Origin: CAWDZK01 sp963807005
Lineage (GTDB): Bacteria; Actinomycetota; Actinomycetes; JACCUZ01
Direction: 5' to 3'
Length of the DNA stretch: 64,000 nt
NCBI GenBank assembly: GCA_963807005.1
Contig: CAWDZK010000004.1
Coordinates: 124,001-188,000 of the forward strand
The notes under the pieces were generated by a model. It had not been told where the DNA came from, made no database searches, and worked only from the letters and a program-made list of their open reading frames with translations. Shown in pieces: positions 30,100 through 39,487 of this stretch. Position 1 is the first letter of the stretch. Every line of letters begins with the position of its first letter. Position numbers and translations under genes: made by a program.

Positions 30100-31001
30100 G
30101 CCGGGACCGGCGCCCGGACGGCGACCTCCACGGCGCCGTCGCGCTCGAGGAGGGGAACCGGGTCGAGGTGGCGGTCCGGCTGGTCCAGGTCGGCACCGGC
30201 CTTGCGGACGTCGAAGTGCGCGCCGCAGGCCCGGCAGGTCAGCACCGCGCTGCCGGGCGTGGCCGGGGCGCGAGCCATGCCGGCGTCGGCCAGGCTCGCG
30301 CCGCACGCCGCGCAGGCGTCCCGGTACGCGTACACGCCGGACAGCAGCCGGCACAGCACCAGCCCGCTGCCGTCGACCTCGACCCGGAGCAGGCCGCCGA
30401 CGGCCAGCTCGTCCAGGGTGGCCGCCGCCGCCCAGTGCACGCCGCCGGCCGGCTCGGCCGCGCGCAGGCGGGCGGTCAGCGACTCGACCGGGATCATCCC
30501 CGGTGTGGCCGCGGACTTCTCCTGGACCTCGATCCGCACGATCTCCGGCGCCGCAGCCCGCACGGCGTCCTCGACCGCGAGCTCGAGGGTGACCGCCGAG
30601 GAGGCGCAGCCGTCGCAGCTGCCCAGCAGCTCCAGGCGCACCACCCCGTCGTCGGTCACCTCCACCAGGCGCACGTCACCGCCGTGCGACCCCAGGTAGG
30701 GCCGGACGTCGTCCAGCGCGCGCTGCACCCGGTCCGCGGCCCCGTACGGGTGCAGGCCGTGGACGAGCAGCAGCCCGGACACGAGGCTGTCACCCGCCAG
30801 CGCGGCCAGCAGGTCGTCGGTCAGCGCACCCTGCTCGTGGGCGAGCTCGAGGACCCGCTCCAGCCCGGCGCCGTACAGGTCGACGACGAGCCGGAGCAGC
30901 TCCTCGGCGCGCTCACGGGCGACCGGGCCGCCGACGGCGCTGGCCTCCAGCAGGGCCTCGATGCGCTCGCCCACCGCCTCCGGATCGGGTACGGCGGTCA
31001 C
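30096..31001 (-). CDS. HhyE-like iron-sulfur protein: NifU domain plus Rieske-like all-Cys domain
   Basis: A 301-aa protein. After a helical N terminus comes a NifU C-terminal-type domain (VRPYLGSHGGDVRLVEV, then LLGSCDGCASSAVTLELAVE with the CxxC cluster site). The C-terminal domain has Rieske-like spacing, but both His ligands appear replaced: CAACGASL and LTCRACGAHFDV give CxxC...CxxC instead of CxH...CxxH. Mycobacterial Hhy operons encode a predicted Fe-S protein (HhyE) at this place, thought to pass electrons from the hydrogenase to the respiratory chain. GTG 31001 overlaps the hhyL stop. Confidence 0.82.
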   Translation of the reverse strand: MTAVPDPEAVGERIEALLEASAVGGPVARERAEELLRLVVDLYGAGLERVLELAHEQGALTDDLLAALAGDSLVSGLLLVHGLHPYGAADRVQRALDDVRPYLGSHGGDVRLVEVTDDGVVRLELLGSCDGCASSAVTLELAVEDAVRAAAPEIVRIEVQEKSAATPGMIPVESLTARLRAAEPAGGVHWAAAATLDELAVGGLLRVEVDGSGLVLCRLLSGVYAYRDACAACGASLADAGMARAPATPGSAVLTCRACGAHFDVRKAGADLDQPDRHLDPVPLLERDGAVEVAVRAPVPA

Positions 31002-32794
31002 TCCTCACCCGAGACGGCGGCCGTGGGGGAGTGGACCTTCTTCAGCGTCTTGCCCTCGCCGAGATACATGTGCACTCCGCACGGCAGGCAGGGGTCGAAG
31101 CTGCGGACGGTCCGCATGATGTCGATGCCCTTGAAGTTCTCCCTGGTGTTCTCCTCGAAAAGCGGCTGGTCCTGGACGGCGTCCTCGTACGGACCCGGCG
31201 TGCCGTAGACGTCGCGGGGGTTGGCGTTCCACGGCGTCGGGGGGTACGGGTGGTAGTTGGCGATCTTCCCGTCGCGGATGACCATGTGGTGCGAGAGCAC
31301 ACCCCGGACCGCCTCGGTGAAGCCGCAGCCGATGCCCTCGTCCGGGACGTCGAACTTCTCCCAGGTCTTGGTGCGCCCGGCCCGGATCTCCACCAGCGCC
31401 TTCTCGGCGAAGTGCAGGGCGGCGGCCGCAGCGTAGGCCTGGAAGTAGGTGCGGGCCCGGTTGCGCTCGATGGTGTTGCTCCACTGCGGGACCTTCCACT
31501 CGAAGGACACCGGTCCCTTGAGTGCGGTCTTGGGCAGGTTGATCTGCACGCTGGTGCCGGTCGACTTGATGTAGCCGATGTCGACCAGGCCGGCCAGCGC
31601 CGTCGACCAGAGCCGCGCGAGCGGGCCGCCGCCGGTGTCGAGGGCGAGGTGGTCCTTGCCGTCGTACCAGCGTGGCGACATGACCCAGCTGTACTTGTCG
31701 TCCAGGTCGCGCTTCTGCGGCTTGGGGTTGGTGTGCTGGTTCCACGGGTGCCGGCGGTCGACCGGGTTGCCCAGCGGGTCCTTGGTGACGAACATCTCCT
31801 GGTCGGTCCAGTCGTCGTAGTACGAGCTGCCGAGCAGGATCCGGATGCCGAGGTTGATGTCCACCAGGCTGTGGGTGACGAGCTTGCCGTCGACCACCAC
31901 GCCTGGGGTGACGAACATCTTGTTGCCCCAGTTCTCCATGTCCTTGTAGGCGAAGTTGCAGTGGTCGGGGTCCTGGAACGAGCCCCAGCAGCCGAGCAGG
32001 GTGCGCCGCAGCCCGACCTGCTCGTAGCCGGGCAGCGCCTCGTAGAAGAAGTCGAACAGGTCGTCGTGCATCGGCACGACCTTCTTCATGAACTCGACGT
32101 AGCGCATGAGCCGGGTGATGTAGTCGGTCATCAGCTGGATCGTCGCCACGGTCCCGACGCCGCCGGGGTACAGCGTGGACGGGTGGACGTGCCGGCCCTC
32201 CATCAGGCTGAACATCTCCCGGGTCCACCGGCTGACCTGCAGGGCCTCGCGGTAGAACTCGCCGGTGAACGGGTTGAGCGCCCGCATGATGTCGGCGATG
32301 GTCTTGTAGCCGTGCGCGTCCACGTGCGGCGACTTGGTGTTCTCGGCCTTCGCCAGCACCCCCGGGTTGGTCTCCTTGACCATCCGCTCGCAGTAGTCGA
32401 CCCCGACCAGGTTCTCCTGGAAGATGTTGTGGTCGAACATGTACTCCGCGGCCTCGCCGAGGTTGACGATCCACTCGCCGAGCGCCGGCGGCCGGACGCC
32501 GTACGCCATGTTCTGCGCGTAGCAGGAGCAGGTGGCGTGGTTGTCGCCGCAGATGCCGCAGATGCGGCTGGTGATGAAGTGCGCGTCGCGCGGGTCCTTG
32601 CCCTTCATGAACAGGCTGTAGCCGCGGAAGATCGAGGACGTGCTGTGGCACTCGGCCACGGTCATGTTCGCGAAGTCGATCTTCGTGTAGATGCCCAGGC
32701 TGCCCACGATCCGGGTGATCGGGTCCCAGGCCATCTCGACGAGCTCGCGGTCCTTCGACGACGTGGTGCCGGTGCGCTCTTGGGTGGTGGTCAT
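30998..32794 (-). CDS. hhyL: [NiFe]-hydrogenase large subunit, group 1h
   Basis: A 598-aa catalytic subunit binding the NiFe(CN)2CO site. The L1 motif is RICGICGDNHATCS and the L2 motif DPCLPCGVH; together they supply the four nickel Cys ligands. The sequence matches actinobacterial high-affinity group 1h (formerly group 5) enzymes, which oxidise H2 at atmospheric levels during starvation. The 23 residues after CGVH are presumably removed by the operon's endopeptidase. The start is ATG 32794, 37 bases after hhyS. Confidence 0.96.
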   Translation of the reverse strand: MTTTQERTGTTSSKDRELVEMAWDPITRIVGSLGIYTKIDFANMTVAECHSTSSIFRGYSLFMKGKDPRDAHFITSRICGICGDNHATCSCYAQNMAYGVRPPALGEWIVNLGEAAEYMFDHNIFQENLVGVDYCERMVKETNPGVLAKAENTKSPHVDAHGYKTIADIMRALNPFTGEFYREALQVSRWTREMFSLMEGRHVHPSTLYPGGVGTVATIQLMTDYITRLMRYVEFMKKVVPMHDDLFDFFYEALPGYEQVGLRRTLLGCWGSFQDPDHCNFAYKDMENWGNKMFVTPGVVVDGKLVTHSLVDINLGIRILLGSSYYDDWTDQEMFVTKDPLGNPVDRRHPWNQHTNPKPQKRDLDDKYSWVMSPRWYDGKDHLALDTGGGPLARLWSTALAGLVDIGYIKSTGTSVQINLPKTALKGPVSFEWKVPQWSNTIERNRARTYFQAYAAAAALHFAEKALVEIRAGRTKTWEKFDVPDEGIGCGFTEAVRGVLSHHMVIRDGKIANYHPYPPTPWNANPRDVYGTPGPYEDAVQDQPLFEENTRENFKGIDIMRTVRSFDPCLPCGVHMYLGEGKTLKKVHSPTAAVSGEE

Positions 32795-32831
32795 CGAAGT
32801 CCGTCCCTGCCCTCGGAGGTGTGTCGGCCGG

Positions 32832-33887
<1,056 letters not shown>

Positions 33888-33976
33888 TTTCAGCCTCCTG
33901 GGGGCACCTGCGTGTGGAGGGGCCCGTCACGCCGTAGACGGCCAGCGGGTGCCGGTCTGTGCGACGTACATGACGT

Positions 33977-34005
33977 CCTATGCCCGCGCGATGATCAGTT
34001 GTCAA
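33977..34005 (-). promoter_or_regulatory. Promoter of the hydrogenase operon
   Basis: On the minus strand a perfect TTGACA (34005-34000) is followed after 17 bases by CATAGG (33982-33977), predicting a start near 33970 and an 83-base leader to hhyS. Just upstream, CTGTCA and TGACAG at 34015-34047 form an interrupted inverted repeat that could be an operator. Confidence 0.55.
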
Positions 34006-34144
34006 GGAATGTCCTGCTGTCATCACGAGACGGTCATGTCCGGTGACAGCCGGCTGCGTTCGGCGACGCAGAACCCGTACGCGGCGGGCCCGCCGCGACC
34101 GTCGACCCGGGGTCGGGAACCGGTTCGCCCCTAGGGTGCTGGCC

Positions 34145-35344
34145 ATGTCCGGACCACTCGAGGGAACCCTCGTCGTCGACCTTTCCCGCGCCCTCGCCGG
34201 GCCGCACGCCGCGATGATGCTCGGTGATCTCGGCGCCCGGGTGATCAAGGTCGAGAACCCCGACGGCGGCGACGACAGCCGCGGCTGGGGGCCGCCGTTC
34301 GTGGACGCCGATGGCGTCGCCGACCAGGGCGAGAGCACGTACTTCTTCTCCTGCAACCGCAACAAGGAGTCGGTCACCGCGGACCTCAAGTCCGAGGCGG
34401 GCCGCGACCTGCTCACCCGGCTGGTCCGGCAGGCCGACGTGCTGGTGGAGAACTTCCGCACCGGCGTGCTGGACCGGCTCGGTTTCCCCGTGCAGCGGCT
34501 GCACGAGCTCAACCCACGGCTGGTCGTGCTGTCGATCACCGGGTTCGGCCACGACGGGCCGGAGGGCGGCCGGGCCGGCTACGACCAGATCGCCCAGGGC
34601 GAGGCGGGGCTGATGTCGCTGACCGGCTCCGGTCCGGACCAGCCGACCCGCGTCGGCGTACCTATCGGGGACCTGCTCGCCGGCATGTACGGCGCGTACG
34701 GCGTGGTGGCCGCCCTGCACGAGCGGGACCGCACCGGGCTCGGGAAGGTCGTGCGCACCTCGCTGCTGGCCGCCATCGTCGGCGTGCACGCCTTCCAGGG
34801 CACCCGCTACACCGTCACCGGCGAGGTGCCGCACGGACAGGGCAACCACCACCCGTCGATCTGCCCGTACGGCCTGTTCAGCTGCGCCGACGGACTGCTG
34901 CAGATCGCGGTCGGCAGCCAGGGCCTGTGGCAGAAGCTGGCGGCCGAGTACGACCTTCCGGCCGACGCTGCGGGGTTCGCCACCAACGCCGACCGGGTGC
35001 GCAACCGGGACGCGGTGATCGCCGCGGTCAACTCCGCTTTCGCCGCCCACCCGCTGGCCGAGCTGCTGCCGCGGCTGGCCGAGATCGGGGTGCCCGCGGG
35101 GGAGGTGCGCACCCTGGACCGGGTCTACAGCTGGGACCAGACGGTGTCGCAGGGCCTGCTGGTCGACGTCGACCACGCCCTCGCCGGGAGGCTCACGCTG
35201 CCGGGGCCGCCGCTGCGCTTCGACGGCGACCCGGTGCAGCAGCACGCCGCACCGCCGCTGCTCGGCCAGCACGACGACTCGGTGCGGGCGTGGCTGGCCG
35301 AGGTCGAGGCGGCCGACGTCGAAGGGGAGCGGGGGTCCTCGTGA
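34145..35344 (+). CDS. Class III (CaiB/BaiF family) CoA-transferase
   Basis: A 399-aa enzyme of the family that moves CoA between carboxylic acids through an aspartyl-CoA intermediate. Motifs: VVDLSRALAGPHAAMMLGDLGARVIKVE at the N terminus (split by family conserved blocks), VLVENFRTGVLDRLGF, and ITGFGHDGPEGGRAGYDQIAQ. The donor and acceptor acids are not identifiable. TAGGGT at 34132-34137 lies seven bases before ATG 34145, suggesting a leaderless message. It overlaps the downstream carboxyltransferase (GTGA). Confidence 0.92.
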   Translation: MSGPLEGTLVVDLSRALAGPHAAMMLGDLGARVIKVENPDGGDDSRGWGPPFVDADGVADQGESTYFFSCNRNKESVTADLKSEAGRDLLTRLVRQADVLVENFRTGVLDRLGFPVQRLHELNPRLVVLSITGFGHDGPEGGRAGYDQIAQGEAGLMSLTGSGPDQPTRVGVPIGDLLAGMYGAYGVVAALHERDRTGLGKVVRTSLLAAIVGVHAFQGTRYTVTGEVPHGQGNHHPSICPYGLFSCADGLLQIAVGSQGLWQKLAAEYDLPADAAGFATNADRVRNRDAVIAAVNSAFAAHPLAELLPRLAEIGVPAGEVRTLDRVYSWDQTVSQGLLVDVDHALAGRLTLPGPPLRFDGDPVQQHAAPPLLGQHDDSVRAWLAEVEAADVEGERGSS

Positions 35345-37149
35345 GCAGCCCCGGGGCCCTCGAGCTGATCGAGGCCGTCCTCGACCCCGGCAGCTGGTCC
35401 CGCTGGGACCGGCCGCTGCCGCCGGAGGAGGGGCTCGACCCGGCGTACGCCGCCGCGCTGGCGGCCGCGCGCGAGCGCACCGGGCTGGACGAGGCGGTGG
35501 TCACCGGTGAGGGCCGGATCCGCGGCCGGCGGGTCGCCCTGGTCGCCTGCGAGTTCGGCTTCCTCGCCGGCTCGATCGGGGTGCGCGCGGCGGACCGGCT
35601 GGTGGAGGCGGTGGAGCGCGCAACCGACGAGCGTCTCCCGCTGCTCGCCTCGCCCACCTCCGGGGGTACCCGGATGCAGGAGGGCACCACGGCGTTCCTG
35701 CAGATGGTGAAGATCACCGCGGCGATCGGCCGGCACAAGGCCGCCGGCAACCCCTACCTGGTCTACCTGCGCAACCCGACCACCGGCGGGGTGCTCGCGT
35801 CGTGGGGCTCGCTCGGTCACGTCACCGTCGCCGAGCCGGGCGCCCTGATCGGTTTCCTCGGCCCTCGCGTCTACGCGGCGCTGTACGGCGGGGAGTTCCC
35901 GGCCGGCGTGCAGACCGCCGAGAACCTGCTCGCGCACGGCATCGTCGACGCGGTGCTGCCGCCGGAGGAGATCCCGGAGATCCTCGACCGGGCGCTGGCG
36001 GTGCTCTCGGCACCCCGGGACGGGTCGCCGGACACCGCGCCGGCGCACGAGGACGACGACGCGTACGCCGGGTGGGGCGGCTCGGCCGGCTCGGGTGGCT
36101 CGGCCGGCTTGGCTGACGCGGGCGGCTCGACTCGTGCAGCCGGCTCGGGTGGCGCGGCCGGCTCGGGTGGCGCGGCCGGCTCGGGTGGCGCGGCCGGCTC
36201 GGGTGGCGTGGCCGGCTCGGGTGGCGCGGCCGGCTCGGGTGGCGCGGCCGGCTCGGGTGGCGCGGCCGGCTCGAGTGGCGTGGCCGGCTCGGGTGGCGCG
36301 GCCGGCTCGGGTGGCGTGGCCGGCTCGGGTGGCGCGGCCGGCTCGGGTGGCTCCGACGCGGACGTCCGGGACGTCGAGGACGTGCCGGCCTGGGAGTCGA
36401 TCCGCCGGTCCCGGCGGCCCGAGCGGCCCGGCGTACGGCAGCTGCTGCGGAGCGCGGCGCGCGACGTCGTGCCGATGCGGGGGACCGGCGCGGGGGAGAT
36501 CGACGCGGGGCTGATCCTGGCGTTGGCCCGCTTCGGCGGCGCCCCGTGCATCGTGCTCGGTCAGGACCGGCAGAAGCAGTCGACCGGAGCACCGCTCGGG
36601 CCGGCCGGGCTGCGCGAGGCCCGGCGCGGGATGCGGCTGGCCGACGAGCTCAAGCTGCCGCTGGTCACCGTCATCGACACCGCCGGTGCCGCGCTGTCGA
36701 GGGAGGCCGAGGAGGGCGGGCTCGCGGGTGAGATCGCCCGGTCCCTGCAGGACCTGGTGCTGCTCGACGCGCCGACCGTCTGCCTGCTGCTCGGCGAGGG
36801 AGCCGGCGGGGGAGCGCTGGCGCTGCTGCCGGCCGACCGGGTGATCTGCGCCCAGCACGGCTGGCTCTCGCCGCTGCCGCCCGAGGGGGCGTCCGCGATC
36901 ATGTACCGCACCACCGAGCGGGCGGCCGAGATGGCGGCCGAGCAGGGCGTCCGGTCCCTCGACCTGCTCCGGGCCGGCATCGTGGACCGGGTGGTGGCCG
37001 AGCGCCCGGACGCCGCCGACGAGCCGGCCGCGTACCTCGCCCGGGTGGCCCGCGTCCTCGAGGCCGAGCTGTCCGGCCTGCTCCGCCGCGACCCCCGCAC
37101 CCGCCTGGCCGCCCGCCTGGCCCGCTACCGCGCCCTCGGCTCCCCCTGA
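35341..37149 (+). CDS. Fused acyl-CoA carboxyltransferase (AccD-AccA, AccD3-like) with repeat linker
   Basis: A 602-aa protein. Residues about 40-230 resemble the beta carboxyltransferase (FGFLAGSIGVRAADRL, LPLLASPTSGGTRMQEG) but lack the zinc ribbon of bacterial AccD. Residues about 375-590 resemble the alpha half (VLGQDRQKQSTGAPLG, LPLVTVIDTAGAALSREAEE, LLGEGAGGGALALLPADRV). Mycobacterial AccD3 has the same fused layout at about 495 aa. The extra length is a Gly/Ser/Ala linker encoded by an 18-bp tandem repeat (residues 268-337). The gene is coupled to the CoA-transferase by GTGA; no biotin carboxylase gene is nearby. The substrate acyl-CoA is unknown. Confidence 0.87.
   Translation: MSSPGALELIEAVLDPGSWSRWDRPLPPEEGLDPAYAAALAAARERTGLDEAVVTGEGRIRGRRVALVACEFGFLAGSIGVRAADRLVEAVERATDERLPLLASPTSGGTRMQEGTTAFLQMVKITAAIGRHKAAGNPYLVYLRNPTTGGVLASWGSLGHVTVAEPGALIGFLGPRVYAALYGGEFPAGVQTAENLLAHGIVDAVLPPEEIPEILDRALAVLSAPRDGSPDTAPAHEDDDAYAGWGGSAGSGGSAGLADAGGSTRAAGSGGAAGSGGAAGSGGAAGSGGVAGSGGAAGSGGAAGSGGAAGSSGVAGSGGAAGSGGVAGSGGAAGSGGSDADVRDVEDVPAWESIRRSRRPERPGVRQLLRSAARDVVPMRGTGAGEIDAGLILALARFGGAPCIVLGQDRQKQSTGAPLGPAGLREARRGMRLADELKLPLVTVIDTAGAALSREAEEGGLAGEIARSLQDLVLLDAPTVCLLLGEGAGGGALALLPADRVICAQHGWLSPLPPEGASAIMYRTTERAAEMAAEQGVRSLDLLRAGIVDRVVAERPDAADEPAAYLARVARVLEAELSGLLRRDPRTRLAARLARYRALGSP
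36142..36351 (+). repeat. 18-bp in-frame tandem repeat (minisatellite)
   Basis: Nearly twelve copies of GGCTCGGGTGGCGCGGCC, encoding GSGGAA, with variants GSGGVA and one GSSGVA; the last unit is partial. The array lies inside the linker of the fused carboxyltransferase gene and keeps the frame. Confidence 0.95.
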
Positions 37150-37193
37150 CCCACCCCCGCCCCTCCCCTCCCCACCGCCCCCCACCGCCCCCG
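37150..37193 (-). other. G-quadruplex-prone tract next to repeat B
   Basis: The + strand is almost pure cytosine between 37150 and 37193, so the minus strand has at least six runs of four or more G separated by 1-4 bases. It directly precedes repeat copy B. Confidence 0.6.
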
Positions 37194-37198
37194 GGAGA

Positions 37199-37290
37199 CC
37201 GAGTTGATCACGTTAACGTGATCAACTCGGACTGACCGCGGCCTGCAGGCATCTGTCAGTCCAGGAACGCCGCGGAGAGTACGGCCGACG
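37199..37290 (+). repeat. Palindrome-plus-hairpin repeat, copy B
   Basis: The 32-bp palindrome at 37199-37230 is identical to copy A. The following 60 bases match copy A in about 47 positions; GGACTGAC and GTCAGTCC pair around GCCTGCAGGC. It lies between the fused carboxyltransferase gene and the AbiEi-like gene, in inverted orientation to copy C. Confidence 0.9.
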
Positions 37291-37383
37291 GGTGGTTGTC
37301 CCCAGGATCGGGAGACGTTCGCCACCTCCACAGGTGTCGCGCTGCCACCCGCCGGCAGGCTCGTGGCCTTCACAGTGGACGTC

Positions 37384-38376
37384 ATGGAGGGCGAGCTCGC
37401 TCGGATCGAGGCACGGCAGCGCGGGTTCGTCACCCGCGGGCAGGCGCTCGACTGCGGCTATACCGATGACCAGATCCGCGAGCTCGTCCGACACAAGGCG
37501 TGGACCCGGCTGCGCCGCGGGTCCTACGCGCGGACGTCCACCTTGGTGGGGAAGGGCGACTCGGCGCGCCACGCACTTCTGGTGCGCTGCGTCATGCATT
37601 CACTCGTCGGACGTCCGGTGGTTGCCGGCTACTCCGCGCTGGCGGTGCTCGGCGTACCGCTGTGGGGAGTGCGGGCGGGTCAGGTGCACGTGCACCGCGA
37701 GCCGGGGCGGAGCGCCCGCACCGAGGCCGGGGTGTCCCACCACGTCGGGGATCTGCCGGACCACGAGATCACCGAGGTCGACGGGCTTCTCGTGGCGGTG
37801 CCCGAACGCGCCATGGTGGACGCCGCCCGCGACATACCCTTCGAGCAGGGCGTCGTGCTGTCGGACGGTGCACGCCGCCTGCTGGCCGCCGACCTCGATC
37901 AGGCCATGGAGATCCTGGAGCGGCAGCGTGACTGGCCAGGTTCCATCCACGCGCATCGCGCTCTTGACTTCTCCGACCCGCGAGCCGCCACCGTCGGCGA
38001 GTCCCGCGGCCGGGTCGCCATCGCGCGGGTCGGCCTGCCCAAGCCTGAGTTGCAGTACCGCATCGACTCGTCGTCGGGACGGCTGCTCGGCATCAGCGAC
38101 TTCTACTTCGACGGCATGGCAACCGCTGCCGAGTTCGACGGTCGGCTCAAGTACGGCCGTGCCCTCTACGAGCGAGACGGGCGCCTCGATGAGGGCATCG
38201 ACCTCGGCGAGGTCGTCTGGCAGGAGAAGCGCCGCGAGGACGCGATCCGGGACGCCGGCCACGAGATGGTCCGATTCATCTGGTCTGAGCTGGACGGGCA
38301 CGACGGCGCGCTGCGGGCCAGGTTCCTTCGTGCGTTCGCGCGGGGCAGTCACCCGGGACGAGGCCGCGCGTCCTGA
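37384..38376 (+). CDS. AbiEi-type winged-helix protein with C-terminal nuclease-like domain
   Basis: About 330 aa. The N terminus (RQRGFVTRGQALDCGYTDDQ, IRELVRHKAWTRLRRGSYA) matches the AbiEi antitoxin winged-helix domain of type IV toxin-antitoxin systems. The C-terminal part (LLGISDFYFDGMATAAEFDGRL..., EKRREDAIRDAGHEMVRFIW) resembles the DUF559/Vsr restriction-endonuclease fold with D...ExK-like positions, although its active site may be incomplete. No AbiEii nucleotidyltransferase toxin is adjacent, so it is a solitary member. Start ATG 37384 is uncertain; GTG 37363 is possible. Inverted repeat copies B and C flank the gene, suggesting a mobile or once-mobile cassette. Confidence 0.75.
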   Translation: MEGELARIEARQRGFVTRGQALDCGYTDDQIRELVRHKAWTRLRRGSYARTSTLVGKGDSARHALLVRCVMHSLVGRPVVAGYSALAVLGVPLWGVRAGQVHVHREPGRSARTEAGVSHHVGDLPDHEITEVDGLLVAVPERAMVDAARDIPFEQGVVLSDGARRLLAADLDQAMEILERQRDWPGSIHAHRALDFSDPRAATVGESRGRVAIARVGLPKPELQYRIDSSSGRLLGISDFYFDGMATAAEFDGRLKYGRALYERDGRLDEGIDLGEVVWQEKRREDAIRDAGHEMVRFIWSELDGHDGALRARFLRAFARGSHPGRGRAS

Positions 38377-38394
38377 GGCGGCCGACTCCGCCTG

Positions 38395-38481
38395 CCCACG
38401 CTGACTGTGGCGATCATGGACTGACCGCGCCCTGCAGGCCTCGGCCAGTCCGAGTTGATCACGTTAACGTGATCAACTGGG
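38395..38481 (-). repeat. Palindrome-plus-hairpin repeat, copy C (inverted)
   Basis: Read on the minus strand, the palindrome (26-bp perfect core at 38453-38478, one outer arm imperfect) is followed by GGACTGGCCGAGGCCTGCAG and GGTCAGTCC, matching copies A and B. It lies 3' of the AbiEi-like gene, facing copy B. Confidence 0.88.
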
Positions 38482-38496
38482 CGGCGCGGGACCCAC

Positions 38497-38522
38497 GGGG
38501 CGGGGCGGGGCGGGCGCGGGGG
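38497..38522 (+). other. G-quadruplex-prone tract next to repeat C
   Basis: Five runs of three to five G separated by C or CGC on the + strand, immediately outside repeat copy C. Read in copy C's orientation this is a C-tract preceding the palindrome, as for copy B. Confidence 0.6.
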
Positions 38523-38542
38523 CGTCCCCTAGGGTCCTCGGC

Positions 38543-39484
38543 ATGCGGGTGCTGATCGCTCTGGGCGGCAACGCCATGACGGGTCCTGGTGGCAGCGCGA
38601 CCCCGCAGGACCAGGACCACGCGATCGGTGTCGCCATGCAGCGGGTCGCCGACCTGGTGGCCAGCGGCGTCGAGGTCGTGCTCACCCACGGCAACGGCCC
38701 CCAGGTGGGCAACCTGCTGGTCAAGAACGAGCTCGCCGCGCACGTGGTCCCGCCGGTCCCGCTGGACTGGTGCGGCGCGCAGACCCAGGCCAGCGTCGGC
38801 TTCCTCATCCTCGACGCGCTGGACAAGGCCCTCGCCGACCGCGGGGTCGACCGCCGTACGGCGACCGTGGTGACCCGCACCCGCGTCGACGGCGCGGACC
38901 CCGGCTTCACCCGCCCCACCAAGCCGGTCGGGCGCTACCTGCCGACCGACCAGGCGAAGACGCTGATGGAGCACGGCCAGACCTGGGAGGACCGCGGCGA
39001 GCGGGGCTGGCGCCGCGTGGTGGCGTCCCCCGAGCCCCTCGAGGTCCTCGACGCGGTCACGATCCGCGCCCTCGCCGACCTCGGGTACGTCGTGGTGGGA
39101 GCCGGTGGCGGTGGCATCCCGGTCGTCCGCGACCCCGACGGGACGCTCCGCGGGGTCGAGGCGGTCATCGACAAGGACCTCGCCGCGGCGCTGCTCGCGC
39201 CGCAGGTCGGCGCCGAGGTGCTGGTCATCGCCACCGACGTCGACCACGTGGTGCTCGACTACGGCACCGACCGCGCCCGCCCGCTGGAGCGCGCGACCGC
39301 CGCCGAGCTGCGCGAGATCGCGCGCGAGCAGGAGTTCGCCAGCGGCAGCATGGGACCCAAGGTCGAGGCCGCCCTACGGTTTGTCGAGAACGGCGGCCGG
39401 CGGTCGGTCATCACGTCGCTGGAGCAGATCGAGGAAGCGGTGCACGGACGAGCCGGCACCGTCGTCGAACCAGAGAGGGCCTGA
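38543..39484 (+). CDS. arcC: Carbamate kinase
   Basis: A 313-aa amino-acid-kinase-fold enzyme interconverting carbamoyl phosphate plus ADP with carbamate plus ATP. Motifs: MRVLIALGGNAM, VVLTHGNGPQVGNLL, VVGAGGGGIPVV, VIDKDLAAALLA, FASGSMGPKVEAA. TAGGGT at 38530-38535 lies seven bases before ATG 38543, so the message is probably leaderless. It is followed within four bases by the ring-opening amidohydrolase gene, pointing to nitrogen-ring catabolism and not the arginine deiminase pathway (no arcA/arcB here). Confidence 0.94.
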   Translation: MRVLIALGGNAMTGPGGSATPQDQDHAIGVAMQRVADLVASGVEVVLTHGNGPQVGNLLVKNELAAHVVPPVPLDWCGAQTQASVGFLILDALDKALADRGVDRRTATVVTRTRVDGADPGFTRPTKPVGRYLPTDQAKTLMEHGQTWEDRGERGWRRVVASPEPLEVLDAVTIRALADLGYVVVGAGGGGIPVVRDPDGTLRGVEAVIDKDLAAALLAPQVGAEVLVIATDVDHVVLDYGTDRARPLERATAAELREIAREQEFASGSMGPKVEAALRFVENGGRRSVITSLEQIEEAVHGRAGTVVEPERA

Positions 39485-39487
39485 GCC

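Noticed and set aside
36142..36351. CRISPR-like tandem array
   Set aside because: Units are 18 bp, directly adjacent without spacers, and maintain the reading frame of a carboxyltransferase linker.
37125..37433. Minus-strand open frame across repeat B
   Set aside because: Similar peptide fragments appear at copies A and B only because the DNA repeat is translated; no independent coding evidence.
37384..38376. Complete type IV toxin-antitoxin pair
   Set aside because: No AbiEii-like nucleotidyltransferase toxin on either side; only a solitary AbiEi-type gene is present.
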